A stretch of DNA of 64,000 nt from Aphrophora alni (GCA_963513935.1 OY740769.1:69460984-69524983), one strand, 5' to 3'. Positions 29,676-41,216 are shown, counted from the first letter of the stretch. The notes: a model not told the origin generated them from the sequence alone. Numbers and translations are program-made.

Positions 29676-30219
29676 GTTCACTAAACATTCGTTGGTTTGT
29701 TTATCCGGGAGTTTCAAAATTATATTTTCACAACAATGGGTGATTTTCAATGTAAGACTGTGTGCGCTTCAATTATTCCGACTTTGTGAAAGCGGCTAAA
29801 TTTTTGAACAAAACAACTTTTACAAGACTTTTCAATTATCATAGTAGCTTTTAAAAGAGAACAGTTAGGGGTTAGTGTTCCATGATATAAATGTTATCTC
29901 TTAAACTCAGTTTTTTTCACAAAATAAAACTTAACTTTATAACGTGAACTTACAATCAATTTATGTTTACCATTTTTTAAAAAAACATATGTAATTAAAA
30001 GTATCGTATCCATTCATATTATCACCTCATAGGCCTACTATCATATGTCGTTTTCTCACTCACAATTTAGTTGCACTTTACGCTTTTTTAAACAATCTTG
30101 CTTAAAGAGCTTGTCCATCTTCTTTTGATAATTTATGCGTTTTACATTTTCTTGTACAAGCAAGATTGGTCCATTATTTACACTGTGCAATGCTATTCAG
30201 TTATCCAATATTCCGTATA
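29676..30219 (+). repeat. Diverged dispersed repeat, copy 2
   Basis: Same orientation as the 5912-6432 copy and colinear with it. Flanking sequences differ, so this is a dispersed repeat or an old duplication, not an assembly artefact. No open frame is shared by the two copies. Confidence 0.75.
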
Positions 30220-31544
30220 CAAGTAATATATGTATTTGAAATAACACAAATTCTTCATCTCTTAGTTATAATAATAAATATTAATTAGTAAACTAATAAT
30301 ATTTGTAACTATACAACTTTTTGCTACGTCGACGAAAGAAAATACAACTACGACAAGAGTTATAAAAAAGCATTTGGTACAATATGTTGTTAATATTAAG
30401 TTGTGAAAAAATATTTGTTATGTTTTAAGCAGTAATTTAAAGGAACACAAGTTAAGTCTGAACCAGAATGGTTGAAATATAGGAAAAGAACGATAAACTA
30501 ATATTGTTTTTGAAACAAAAGCGTTTATTTCTTGTCACTATTTTCATTCTGGAAATACAAAATGCCAAAGATGACAGTTAATTCGAAATGAGTTTGAAAT
30601 GAGAGCCCAGACTTACGAAGAAAATAAGTGTTCTACAAATTCTTTTTAAAAGTAAATACATAAATTGTATTGCCTGTTTTGTTTGTTAATAGTTATTAAT
30701 AAATTCTTTTTAAAAAGTAATATTAAATTACAATAGAGATTAAAACCAATTGCAAAATTTTGACGTACATAAATACAATTAAAAAGTTGAAAATATTCAT
30801 TATGACTAATTAGAATATTAGGGAACGTTCTGAATGGGACACAAATGTTCAACTTTAAAAAGAGTATTCTATTTTAAAGTATTTTCCGCAGTTTGTTTTT
30901 ACGTGACTTTTTAATCACATTATATATTCTTACGTAATTTTAATTTGCCAAAATTGTATTTCTTATCGAGCATATGATTAAAAATAATTCGTATTCAATT
31001 TTACGAGAATCTAAAACAATTTTGACAATTCTTTTCTTGTAATCTCTTTATCGTCTAGAACTCAACATATTTAGTAGGAGTAAAAATTAAGAATTTGTAA
31101 TAAAATTAAAAACACAATTTTTAAATAATTAGGGCGGAATATACTTATTGTTGATTAATGGATAATATATACACTAATGACAATTTACATATCAACATCT
31201 TGGTAAATTCATGACCATTGAAATATTTTATATACAATGTAAATTTTTTTTATTATGTTCTGATACTTATATATTATTTTATAATTATTATATTTGCTGT
31301 CATTTTTAAAACTTCATACGATTTCGTAATAATTTATTGATTACACTTAAAGTTTATTTTATAAAATGGTGAAATAGTTCCTGCTTGCTATCGATTTAGC
31401 TGTGACAAACACTATTGTTGATAACAGCTGAAAACTACTTTTGTAGAAATTAATGTCCCAGACTTAATTGTGTGACGTTTTCCAACTAACCTCATTTTTC
31501 AATATATTGACATTGACCTAGTTTATACACATTTATCAGACTTT

Positions 31545-31548
<4 letters not shown>
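30220..31548. other. Gene-free AT-rich region
   Basis: Nothing recognisable; short AT-driven frames only. Confidence 0.5.

Positions 31549-31549
<1 letters not shown>

Positions 31550-31585
<36 letters not shown>
31550..31585 (-). repeat. LINE poly(A) tail
   Basis: 36 consecutive T on the plus strand directly 3' of the LINE polyadenylation signal on the minus strand. Confidence 0.9.
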
Positions 31586-31587
<2 letters not shown>

Positions 31588-31995
31588 TTATTTAATTTCA
31601 GTTGGTAGCTTACACAGAAAAAACAAACAATTACATTTTCATATTTATAGACTACTTCTATAGAAAAAATAAATGCATATAAACAATACAAAATTAAATT
31701 GAACATAATATATAATAATTAAAATAATTATAATAATATCATTGTCCTTTATATTTAGTTTACAAATTTTAAAAAAAGAATAATACCTCTATGTCTTTCT
31801 ACCAAATGAAACCCTCAAAGGCTATGCCTGTGTTGAGGTACACCTCTTTTAAAAGAAAAGAAAAGAATAGAAACCGTGGAAAGCCAAATAAATTGTCGGG
31901 CTTTTTTTGGGAAATTTTCAAAAAATCATTCATTCTGATTATTTTTACTGAATAACAAAAATGTAGCTGCGTTTAGCATTTGCATTTCTACATTC

Positions 31996-32000
<5 letters not shown>

Positions 32001-32050
<50 letters not shown>
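32001..32050. repeat. (AC)n microsatellite inside LINE 3' UTR
   Basis: 25 uninterrupted AC units. Confidence 0.95.
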
Positions 32051-32051
<1 letters not shown>

Positions 32052-32314
32052 GGCACACATTTTACCCACGGTTCAATTTCACAATGTCAATCATAGGCGA
32101 TCCCCACCCACGCCAACGATCTCCGCTGATCATTGATCAACAAGGACCACCGACGCGAGCAAAAAACCACCCACAATCAACACAATAATACATTCTCTCA
32201 TTTAATACAAATTCGCATACATATAAAAAACATATAAATATATACACATCCAAATAAACAAAACATTCATACATATATATATTACATAATATTACTGAAG
32301 AAAGTATACAAATA

Positions 32315-33528
32315 TTACTTTAAAATACTCATTAAATGTTCTATATCATTCAAACTAAATAACCACATTTTCAACATATTTAGGAATGTCTTAAGTGTTG
32401 CACTTTGCTTAATATTGACTGGGATCAAGTTAAACATTCTAGGCGCAACAAATGTATAAGACTTAGTATATGCAGTCGAACTAGGTTTTGGAACTGAAAA
32501 AAATGTATGGTTTCTTAAGCATGCTCTATATTGATTTTTTAAAACAGGTCTACTTCCACTACGTATATAAAAAATCTTTAGGACTTTATATACATACAAA
32601 AACTGTAACGGAAGAATTTTCATAGTTTTGAATAACGGCAAAGAATGTTGATATTTAGTGTGATTGGTGATAATGCGAATACACTTTTTTTGAAGAGATA
32701 TTACTGGTTTCAAAGTAGCTGAATATGTTCCACCCCAGCAAGCTAACCCATATCCCAGTCTACTATGAACCAATGAATAGTATACCGACTTTAAAACTTC
32801 GAGAGGACATTGTTTCTTAAGAAGGTAGAAAATTCTTACAGTTTTATTTAATTTAGTTTTAAGGTTTTGAATATGCGATTTCCAAATTAATCCAGAGTCG
32901 ATTGTTATACCTAAGTATTTTATCGACTCAACCTGCTCAATATTAGCACATGCTCTGACACATGACATATTACTACACGCACAATCTATGCATTTATACC
33001 TAATAAGAAAGTATTGTTTAATCCCTTTGTTGAGAGAAAAATTTATAAATTTTGTTTTCTCTATGCTCAAAATCATAAAATGTATTGAAAACCAGTATCT
33101 TATTGCACACAAATCCCATTCGATAGCCAAACGAACTTCATCCCAAGAATCGAGCACATAACAAAGGGCAGTATCATCTGCAAATGAATTTAATTTTCCT
33201 TTAAAATTTCCTTTACAGAGACTGTTTATATATATCAAGAAAAGTGTAGCTCCTAATACGGAACCCTGTGGGACACCATACTTAATCACTCCAGTAGAAC
33301 TCACACATTCTCCAACTCGCACAGCCTGTTCCCTTCCACTCAGATAACTTTTAAACCATTCATGTACTATTCCTCTTATTCCACAGTCAAACATCTTATT
33401 CAGCAAAATTGCATGATCAACCATATCAAAAGCCTTCACTATATCTAGAAACACCCCACTCACTCGTTTCCCACTATTTAAACCATCATACACACCAGAA
33501 GTAAATTTAAGAAGCGCATCTTCTGTAC
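32315..33528 (-). CDS. Non-LTR retrotransposon reverse transcriptase (partial)
   Basis: About 404 codons of the palm/thumb part of a LINE reverse transcriptase, open from the gap to the stop. Diagnostic motifs in order are FLDIVKAFD (first catalytic Asp), GVPQGSVLG, the active site SFADDTAL, and the YLGITIDSGLIWKSHI block that follows the palm in jockey/CR1-clade enzymes. A C-terminal region with a Cys-rich insertion and HSRLGYG follows. The enzyme would synthesise cDNA at a nicked target. The upstream apurinic endonuclease domain is not in the window. No internal stop is present in the visible part, so the copy is not very old. Confidence 0.92.
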
Positions 33529-33728
33529 NNNNNNNNNNNNNNNNNNNNNNNNNNNNNNNNNNNNNNNNNNNNNNNNNNNNNNNNNNNNNNNNNNNNNNNN
33601 NNNNNNNNNNNNNNNNNNNNNNNNNNNNNNNNNNNNNNNNNNNNNNNNNNNNNNNNNNNNNNNNNNNNNNNNNNNNNNNNNNNNNNNNNNNNNNNNNNNN
33701 NNNNNNNNNNNNNNNNNNNNNNNNNNNN
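33529..33728. other. Assembly gap (200 N)
   Basis: Exactly 200 N, which looks like a placeholder, so the true size is unknown. It interrupts the LINE reverse transcriptase frame; repeats often cause such gaps. Confidence 0.98.
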
Positions 33729-36700
33729 TTCCAAATTTTACTAAACATATAACAAGAAAAAACTTAAACAATATGGTGAAAGTGAATGTAAACGGGGGCG
33801 AGTAAGCTAGGTTAACCAAACAACCTCTCTCAATCTTGTAGTGCCACTAACTTGATTTTACTTTAGGCCCAGACAGTATTCACAAACTGGAGAAACCTAA
33901 CATCCATTCAGAATAAAGAATTTATTTTAGCTACTGTATACTTCACAACAGACTCCCATTGAATACACATTTTTCGATTTCTGTAATAAAATGCAATGTA
34001 AAGAATTTAAATTGTAATGATGAAGAATATCTTTAAGCACATTACCTATTGCTGTTATAACTTTATATTAATCTATTTACAACAACTGTAAATAAGGAAA
34101 AAATGTTTTAATTGTTAATGAATTTTAAGTAATATATTTTAACAAGTTATAATAGTGGATAACCAAACCTCAATAAATTGTTTTTTCAGGTATTAATTAG
34201 CTGTTGATATTTATATGTGGTTTAAAATTTTGTTATCATAATGACAAATATTATCTTCGAGAAACATAGAGTATGAGTTCGATTGCATGGCTAGCCGGTA
34301 TGAAAATAAGTTGTATATCCTTAACACCAAATTACTCATTACCAATGAACGATATTGTATTCTAGCTATAAAAAAAATAAAACTTCTGTAATTACAAATC
34401 AATTCATGTCAGTTAAAAAAGCAAAAGCCGATAGTTGATAACGACAACTAAGAATAACAATATGAACGATTTTTAGACTCAGAATATTTGATTAAAATAT
34501 GGTTTACGTGATGGATTGATTAAGTAGACTACTATGATAGCATTAAAATTCTTCTTCTTCTTATTGTTATTGTTTTTGCAACGATTTTCAAACCAAATAA
34601 AGTTTATTATTAATTGGCTTACTTATATGAAATTTAATTTTACCATTTCCAAACATTTACAGATTAAGTTAAATAAAAAAGAATAAAACATAATTTCTAC
34701 AAATTTAAATTTAAAAACTGCCATAAGAAACACACACATACACACATAATACGTATGTTGGCCTTTTATTATGAGATATTAATATCTCAAAATGAAATAT
34801 AGAAATATGTGTGTTATTTAAATTTAGTTAAACAATTTCACAATTTCATAAAATACCTTCAATCAATGATACCAGCACATAATCAATTTATATTTATAGT
34901 CATTTTTACTTAATGCTATAAAATTTAGTTATGAATTTATATAAGTATACTAATAACGATAATGGCTTATAGTCTATTATATAAAATCCAAATACCATTC
35001 ACTCAGTCTTACCATCAAGAACTCTCCAGAAATGTAAAATATAAAAATTTTAAATTTATTACTTCTCTACTACTTTCTTCTAGTTGATTGCTAAAAATAG
35101 GTTAATTAGGGCTTTTTAATTAAGGCTCCTAGATCTTTTTTACCATAGAAATATATCACAAACATATTATTGCCTTGGACTTATAAATCCCGGTCTGGTT
35201 TTAAATATGAACCTCGTACATTAATCCTAGGATAAGGTTTTTGACCTCAGACCTCAGTCTCCCTGGAAATGGTGATATCCATTGGAGTGGAAAGATGGGA
35301 CTTCGGGAATGTGTTGCCAAGGCGGGAAAGTCCAGCTCTCTCACATTTAGTCCTACCCTCAACTCCTAAATAGCCTCCTCAACCATCAGCATCCAATGAC
35401 AGAGCATTTTCTTTCTCTGCTCGTAAGTCCAATGGATTCTTCTAAATGACTACTTTTGGAGACATTTATGTGACGGAGCGTCTCTTTATGGTAACATTCA
35501 AGATCCATGAAACATACCACATAATAGGAAACCTCATGTCTAATTCTATTCAACAGTCTTCATTTCTCGAGATATACTTGTTTGGCGTCGATGACAATGA
35601 AACGGACAATCGTTATGACATCTACCATGGTGTTAAGGCAGAACCGGTTATCCAATTGCAGAAGTTGCTACATGCGCGACTTACATGTCCATAACTACTT
35701 ATATTATAGACTTTAAGGCTACAGTTGTGTCAGTCGCCATAGGCCGGAAGGACTTCCAAATTGTAATTATTCCCGATAGGTAGCCATTTGGATAGCAGCA
35801 AAACTCAGCTCACCAACAATGTGCCAAGAGGTGGCTTTTGGCATCGTCAGCCAGTATTTTAAAAAGATGGACATCGTTCACAACAGTTTTACTACAGGAA
35901 CTGAATAAAATAGAAATGGCAAATCTATAAATTGAAGGAACTATATATATTAGTTTTTGCTTATACGAATTTTACTATTTACACAAAATATTATCTATTA
36001 TTGATGTAAAAAATAATAATTTTTAAATGTTGAGAGTGTACTTATTTAAATTTTTTTTTAACTTCTCAGCATAAACTAGTTGCAAGTAAAATGTTTACTA
36101 CGAAATACCATTATCGGGTTCCGTTGCAAGGAGTGAACTACATTAATCTCATGGTAATGAAATGTTTAGGTTTTCCTGTTTCCTGTGACGGTTACAACTC
36201 TCATTTATGTAGTATCAGAGAGGATATTAAATGTTTCAACTTTGGTTACCCCTATGAAAACATCCAGGATAATTTACTTTCACCCAATTATTCAATGAAT
36301 AAGTATTTGCAAGTTGGTGGAATAATTGACTACTGAAATTTATCATATACAAATTGCAACTATTATTTCAGTAAATGGGAATGTAATACATAAATTATTA
36401 ACATTATCACTGTCATTGATATAGACATATTTTTATTATCTTATTTGTCAGCGTAACAAATGTTGGTTTTCTTGTTCTATAGGTTTTGTAATATTGTAGG
36501 ATTTGCGAATATAGCTGCCTAATCGTCGTCGTCGTCAAACAAACAAAATAATTATAAAAAATCTTAAATATACAAAAAAAAGACTTAATATCTCTAAATA
36601 CTTTTAAAAAAGTATAATGCATAATAAAATTGAAAGTTGTAAGTTGATATATCACACTTGCTATATAGTGTATCGTAAGCTTTTTTATTAGTTTAAGTAA

Positions 36701-38720
36701 CTTTGAGTAACAAAGAAACTTTTAGTTACACGTTTTACCTGGGTAGTACTAAATGAATAAAAGCTTTTGAATTTCTGATATCTCAAACACAATAAAACCA
36801 GAATAATGTTATTTTCAAACAAAAACAATAAGAAATGGTATAAAAAGACTTACAGGATTCAATTTTTGTTTACTAATAAATATTTTATTAATTAACTACT
36901 TTAACGTAATTGCATATAATTTATAATATTGTGGTACTAAGGACTTCTCTGTACTTTATGTTTTACATTTTATAACCTGGCATTATGATGACGGTAGCAT
37001 TATGAAATTGTATATATATATATATATATATAATAATAATTATTATTATAACTTATAATAATAACATAATAATCAAACCAAATAAACCACCAAATAACAT
37101 AATTAAAAAACTTTTACATAATTTACAAGAATAAACCCAAAAGATATGAAGATAAATAGAGTGTATAAACTTATGAGTATAATAATCATAAGTAATAAAC
37201 TTATGATGGGTTTATAATCAGAGTATAATGATTGTAACAAGATTATGAAAATAAAGTAATGATTGTAAGGCTGTTTATTGTCATAATTAAAAAATATATA
37301 TGTACCATGGTGATAAGTATCCATTAATCAGTGGAAGAATCTAGTCTAAAACTAAATATAAGAAACAAGATAACCAAGACGTTGTTTAATAATTTTTGAT
37401 TTTTTTTAGGATTTATTAAAGACCAAGTAATGGATGTACAACAGTAGCTACAAAATAAATAATTCGTTAATTCATAATAATGAATACGCGCTACTCAAAG
37501 ATAGAAGATTTGACAAAAACCAGTTAAAGCCAGTCTGAATTAATAGTAGAAATTTGTCGTCGTGACAGAGGAGAAAATATTTTAGTAGTAATTACAAAGG
37601 AAAAAAAGGCGTCTTGAAAATCGAAATATGAGGATTAAATGGTATTAGAATAAAAATATGCAACTATCATGTGGGTGCCTTCTATCGCCTGGGTCTACGG
37701 AGAAAGTATGATGTGAAGCATTAGATGTAATAAAGAAAGAAGATATATTAAATAAGAGTGTATAACTTAAACATGTAGTATAAAAGTTACGAAACTTTCC
37801 ACAATATTAATAGGCAAACACGCATGGTTTCGATTTGAAATAACCTAAGGGAAATAATGATGAAAAGAAGTTTCAATTTCTCGATGAGTAGATTGAAAAT
37901 ATTCAACAAATTACTTAAAGATAGTGTTACTTTTCTCATTCGCATGATATAATAATTAGCACCACAGTGTCATAATGACGTACTTTAGAAACGATTTATC
38001 ATGTGTTCCATGACGACCTACATATGCCTATAATATTTATTTTAACATGTATTAATTATTACCAAGGTCGAGGGTGATAAACAAAGGAAAAACATAAACA
38101 GAAAATAAATTCCTGTAAAATCGTGCCTTGGCATTAACTACATCTAGATTTATAGCACAACTATTCTATAAAATATGTTTTAAAATGTAAAACTAACTGT
38201 GAAAAATGTAAATTTTTGTTTAAATAATATTTTTAATATAAAGGTATAACCCGGTATTAACGTTTACCTCAATTCAAGACAATTAGTGTAGGTGATTAAC
38301 TTGTTTGAAAATATATTGTATATGAAATATCCTTAATAGAGGGAATAAAACAATGAGTTAATAACACGGGGACGCAATAATTCTACAACAATGCCAGCGT
38401 CAGGACTAAAACTATTTCCGAACAATAAACTATGGAGCAGGTGCGTAGTCTGACAGAAAATAAAATAAAATGAAGTTTTAAATAATTTTACAAATTCCCC
38501 GCCCATCAACAAATGTAAATATTTTACACTGTCACTCTCATAAAACACAATACATGAAGTAGCACAGGTAGTAATATCACACAAACATACTACACACGTA
38601 TACACAACACTTAGGTAATTTTCTTGTACTAAAATCAATAAAATTAGTTTTTCATTAATTAAATGTATTACATTTTCTTGTGACACCGTTTAAAAAACGT
38701 AATAGAAGCGTAGTGGACAC
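33729..38720. other. Gene-free region left of the Polinton
   Basis: Mostly AT-rich with no supportable gene. 35190-35900 is noticeably less AT-rich and may be a decayed transposon or old coding remnant, but frames are interrupted and no domain is recognisable. A short (AT)n tract is near 37011-37031. A 117-codon minus-strand frame ending at 38333 shows no domain. Confidence 0.5.
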
Positions 38721-38833
38721 TTCTAGGGCTACGTAACATCTTTTGAGTTTTGATACTCCTCTGTGTTATGTTGAAAGGTCGTGGAGAAATATTCAACACG
38801 GCATGCAAAAAGATTAACATGTTGAATATCACT
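38721..38833 (+). repeat. Left part of a split hairpin (MITE-like) repeat
   Basis: 38721-38798 is one arm of a long inverted repeat and 38799-38819 is the ~21-nt loop. The other arm starts at 38820 and continues, after the Polinton, at 57857-57920. Rejoining the two halves in thought gives a 177-bp sequence with 78-bp arms matching at 74 of 78 positions. The outermost bases are TTCTAGGGCTACGTAA. A TA flanking GGGCTACGTA on both sides could be a Tc1/mariner-type target duplication, but this is inference. Confidence 0.85.
38828..38833. repeat. Polinton target-site duplication, left (ATCACT)
   Basis: ATCACT directly precedes the terminal AGTAGTAGAGAG. The identical hexamer follows the other end at 57851-57856. 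Six base pairs is the duplication size known for Polinton/Maverick integrases. Confidence 0.95.
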
Positions 38834-39364
38834 AGTAGTAGAGAGTTGCCAAGCCCGCCGGGGGTAGTTTTCTGTAATTACCACCCCCCAACCACCCCCT
38901 CATATTTTTGACGTCATAACAGTGACGTCATCACCACCATACGTCACTATAGTGACGTCATCACCACAATACGTCACTATAGTGACGCCGCCATCCACAC
39001 GTCATCGGGTGACGTCGAATTACGTATCTGTAGCGTCACCCCCCAGTGACGCGCTATTCTATTGGCAACGCGAATTACGTAAATGATGTTGGGTGACGTC
39101 GAATTACGTATGTGTGTAGTGACGTTTTTTACGTATCTGTAGCGTCACCCCCCAGTGACGCGCTATTCTATTGGCAACGCGAATTACGTAAATGATGTTG
39201 GGTGACGTCGAATTACGTATGTGTGTAGTGACGTTTTTTACGTATCTGTAGCGTCACCCCCCAGTGACGCGCTATTCTATTGGCAACACGAATTACGTAT
39301 GTTATAATGATGTCACCTCTACATCATGACAATATATGTATGAATGTTGACATGTTCAAACATG
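38834..39364 (+). repeat. Polinton left terminal inverted repeat (531 bp)
   Basis: Matches the reverse complement of 57429-57850 at all but two substitutions, apart from one extra 109-bp tandem unit. The outer ~180 bp are packed with TGACGTCA-type sites and 18-bp palindromes (ACGTCACTATAGTGACGT). The inner part holds the 109-bp repeats. In Polintons the termini are the protein-primed replication origins and integrase substrates. Confidence 0.97.
39021..39290 (+). repeat. 109-bp tandem repeat in left TIR (about 2.5 units)
   Basis: The start TACGTATCTGTAGCGTCACC recurs at 39021, 39130 and 39239, giving an exact 109-bp period. Each unit contains GCGTCACCCCCCAGTGACGC (itself an inverted repeat), TATTGGCAAC and TTACGTAA-type sites. 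The right TIR has one unit fewer. Confidence 0.95.
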
Positions 39365-39562
39365 AACACTATGATAGCGAATAAATATATATGTATTGCA
39401 TTATAAACAACTAGTAACATTTACGGTTTTATAATGTTGTAGTTATTTTCAATTGTGTTCGACAAAAGTTTGCAGTCGAGTTAAAGATATTGAAAATTTG
39501 AACTACTAGCAACTGTTCAAAAAATATTTAAAAACAATTTATATGAAATTATAGACTTTGTC
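39365..39562. promoter_or_regulatory. Putative left promoter region of the Polinton
   Basis: About 200 bp of AT-rich DNA between the left TIR and the first rightward ORF. It presumably holds the promoter of the left operon-like cluster together with TIR sites. I see no strong TATA/Inr pair, so this is positional inference only. Confidence 0.3.
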
Positions 39563-39859
39563 ATGATGACGGCACAAGAAAAACTCAACAGATTACTTAT
39601 CCATCCGAATCTTTGTTCATGTGGAAAAACACGAGCTCATTTCTATATAGATAAGGCACAAACTTATATAACTAATTATGGACTGTCCAATTTTGTGCTC
39701 GAAACTGGTCATTATACTATGTGTGGTTGGTCGGATCCGTTATATATAGACAGCTGTTTATGTGTTCTCTTTGAGAGCTGTATACAATCGGCATTGAATG
39801 AATTGGAGGGGAATCATTTTTGTACAGATAGTATAAAAAGTAGGAGCAGTGATATATAG
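39563..39859 (+). CDS. Unknown Polinton protein (98 aa)
   Basis: First gene inside the left TIR, starting at tandem ATGs and ending 14 bp before the next gene. It is small and Cys-rich (about seven Cys, including a CSCG near residues 18-21 and a CLC near residue 65) with no signal peptide or membrane segment. The Cys pattern could bind metal, but I do not recognise a family. Close spacing suggests co-expression with the following ORF. Confidence 0.6.
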   Translation: MMTAQEKLNRLLIHPNLCSCGKTRAHFYIDKAQTYITNYGLSNFVLETGHYTMCGWSDPLYIDSCLCVLFESCIQSALNELEGNHFCTDSIKSRSSDI

Positions 39860-39873
39860 TTATTAGTATCATA

Positions 39874-40662
39874 ATGGAGTTCCTAGTTGATTTTCAGGGC
39901 TTTAAGAATTCAAATAATGAGTTTATTGTTAAAGAATTAGCAATTTTATCTACTAATGATGATGTCTACGAATTGCAGCTTTTTCAACCGCCTTACGGTT
40001 TTAACCAACTACCAACCAGTTTACAAAAGCAAGTGATATGGTTGGAAACACAATATCATGGACTAAGATGGGACTCGGGTGTCAAACCCTATTGCGATTT
40101 AAAAGATTTGTTTCGCAACATATCAATAAGTGGTACTGTTTATGTTAAAGGAAGTGAAAAACAAAAATATTTGTCAACTCTTTTATCAGACTTTAATGTA
40201 ACGGTATTAAATTTAGATGATTTAAATTGTCCCAACCTAAGTGTTTTAAAAAAACAATTTTGGAATAATTTGCTGAAACCGTGTATGTTTGAACATAATT
40301 CAAAAAATTGTGCATATGTCAACGCCAATGTTTTACTTCAGTGGTGGAAATTGGAAAAATTAGTTAAAGACCGAATTGAAGCTGTGAATTTAGCAATTAA
40401 AGAGTGTTTAACTAAAGGATATAAAGACATGCAAGTTGAACTAATTAAATATTTACCTAAAGAATTTATTATAAATCATTTTGAGAAAGTTGAAAATATT
40501 TTCAATAAATTGCCATTACAATTAAAAAAAGATATAGACGTATTAAACTGTTTACAATGTTCTGATCATAAATTTTTTAATTTGTCTGATATTCCATTTG
40601 AGATGAAAAAGAAAGACTGTTTTTACTGCACGCAAAATATTCTACAAACTAAACAAGGTTAA
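39874..40662 (+). CDS. Unknown protein, possibly RNase H-fold exonuclease-like (262 aa)
   Basis: An intact frame starting 14 bp after the preceding ORF. The N-terminus reads EFLVDFQGF. Later come a WLETQYHGLRWDSG block, a TVYVKGSEK segment, and CAYVNANVLLQWW. This order (a beta-strand with Asp near the N-terminus, then a His/Asn-rich helix) resembles a family of mobile-element and insect proteins that look like degenerate DEDD-type 3'-5' exonucleases. The usual D-x-E is D-x-Q here, so catalysis is doubtful. A CxxC pair (CLQC and CFYC) near the C-terminus could be a zinc knuckle. The family assignment is from memory of patterns and tentative. Confidence 0.65.
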   Translation: MEFLVDFQGFKNSNNEFIVKELAILSTNDDVYELQLFQPPYGFNQLPTSLQKQVIWLETQYHGLRWDSGVKPYCDLKDLFRNISISGTVYVKGSEKQKYLSTLLSDFNVTVLNLDDLNCPNLSVLKKQFWNNLLKPCMFEHNSKNCAYVNANVLLQWWKLEKLVKDRIEAVNLAIKECLTKGYKDMQVELIKYLPKEFIINHFEKVENIFNKLPLQLKKDIDVLNCLQCSDHKFFNLSDIPFEMKKKDCFYCTQNILQTKQG

Positions 40663-40724
40663 CAAGTCTCCGTTGGAAATTTGTATAAAACCGGTTGCAA
40701 TTAAATACTATTCCATCAGTTATA

Positions 40725-41210
40725 ATGTCGTCATCAAGTGAGAGTGGAACAAGTGTTAACATGTGTTGTAATATATTTAATTGTACCAAAGAAAATTTGG
40801 CTGAATCAGGTTTTTATCGAACAAAGTTGTTGGACAATCTTGTGTGTTGCAGTTGTGGATGGCATTCTGATTGAAAAAAGTTATCGCTCAAACATTTAAA
40901 TTTCCTACATGGTGTATTAAATCCGGATTGTGTTCAGAGTAGAAATATACCAATAAATTTTAATGAATATGCAAATTCTAAATCTGTTGTTGTGAATACT
41001 GAAAAAATGATGAAAGAGACTTTCACTACATGGCCTAAAACTTATCCGTCAACAGATAAAATGGTGCAATCCGGATTTTACTATACCGGTTCCTATGATG
41101 ATGTCGCCTGCATGGAATGTGGAGTTACACTCGGAGATTGGCAGCCTGACGACGAGCCAAACCTCGAACATAAAAAGGCATCACCCGATTGTATTTTAAC
41201 AAATTTGTAA
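40725..41210 (+). pseudogene. Tandem-BIR (IAP-like) protein, interrupted by an in-frame stop
   Basis: Reading from the ATG at 40725, the frame shows a first BIR-like zinc module: SGFYRT, then CxxC (CCSCGW), then H-x6-C (HGVLNPDC). A second BIR near the end has SGFYYTG, CMECG, GDWQPDDEP, then H-x6-C. A TGA at 40872-40874 interrupts the frame within BIR1, at the alignment position where BIR domains normally carry the conserved Trp of the D-W pair; a TGG-to-TGA change would explain it. No RING follows. In cells, BIR proteins bind caspases or IAP antagonists and insect viruses use them against apoptosis. Here BIR2 alone could be made from the ATG at 41007 if it is expressed. Confidence 0.8.
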
Positions 41211-41216
41211 ATAAAA
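41211..41216 (+). terminator. Poly(A) signal after the BIR gene
   Basis: AATAAA immediately follows the TAA of the BIR frame, before the integrase, and is followed by a T-rich stretch. Confidence 0.5.

Larger units (their letters stand above)
31550..33528 (-). mobile_element. Jockey/CR1-like non-LTR retrotransposon, 3' part
   Basis: Read on the minus strand, a reverse transcriptase frame is followed by a ~730-bp 3' UTR with a (TG)25 tract (32001-32050). It ends at AATAAATAAA followed by a ~36-nt poly(A), seen as poly(T) at 31550-31585 on the plus strand. The 3' end is therefore complete, as expected for a target-primed LINE insertion. The 5' part disappears into an assembly gap at 33529. Beyond the gap there is too little LINE-like sequence to hold the missing endonuclease and gag-like regions, so the element is 5' truncated or the gap is larger than 200 bp. 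Confidence 0.9.

Noticed and set aside
33478..33819. Frames reading across the 200-N gap
   Set aside because: Unknown bases cannot support a coding call; only the part left of the gap is annotated as reverse transcriptase.
35446..35694. 82-codon frame in a less AT-rich patch
   Set aside because: No domain, no homologous pattern I recognise, and the patch is interrupted in all frames beyond it. Possibly an old transposon remnant.
36091..36336. 81-codon frame preceded by a TTCTCAG acceptor-like site
   Set aside because: Composition is somewhat protein-like, but there is no recognisable domain and no partner exon nearby.
38721..38833. Extending the Polinton TIR outward to 38721/57920
   Set aside because: The flanking inverted repeat is separated from the element by the ATCACT duplication and the AGTAGT terminus, so it belongs to the pre-existing hairpin.
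39021..39290. CRISPR-like repeat array
   Set aside because: The 109-bp units are contiguous without spacers and lie in a transposon TIR of a eukaryotic genome.
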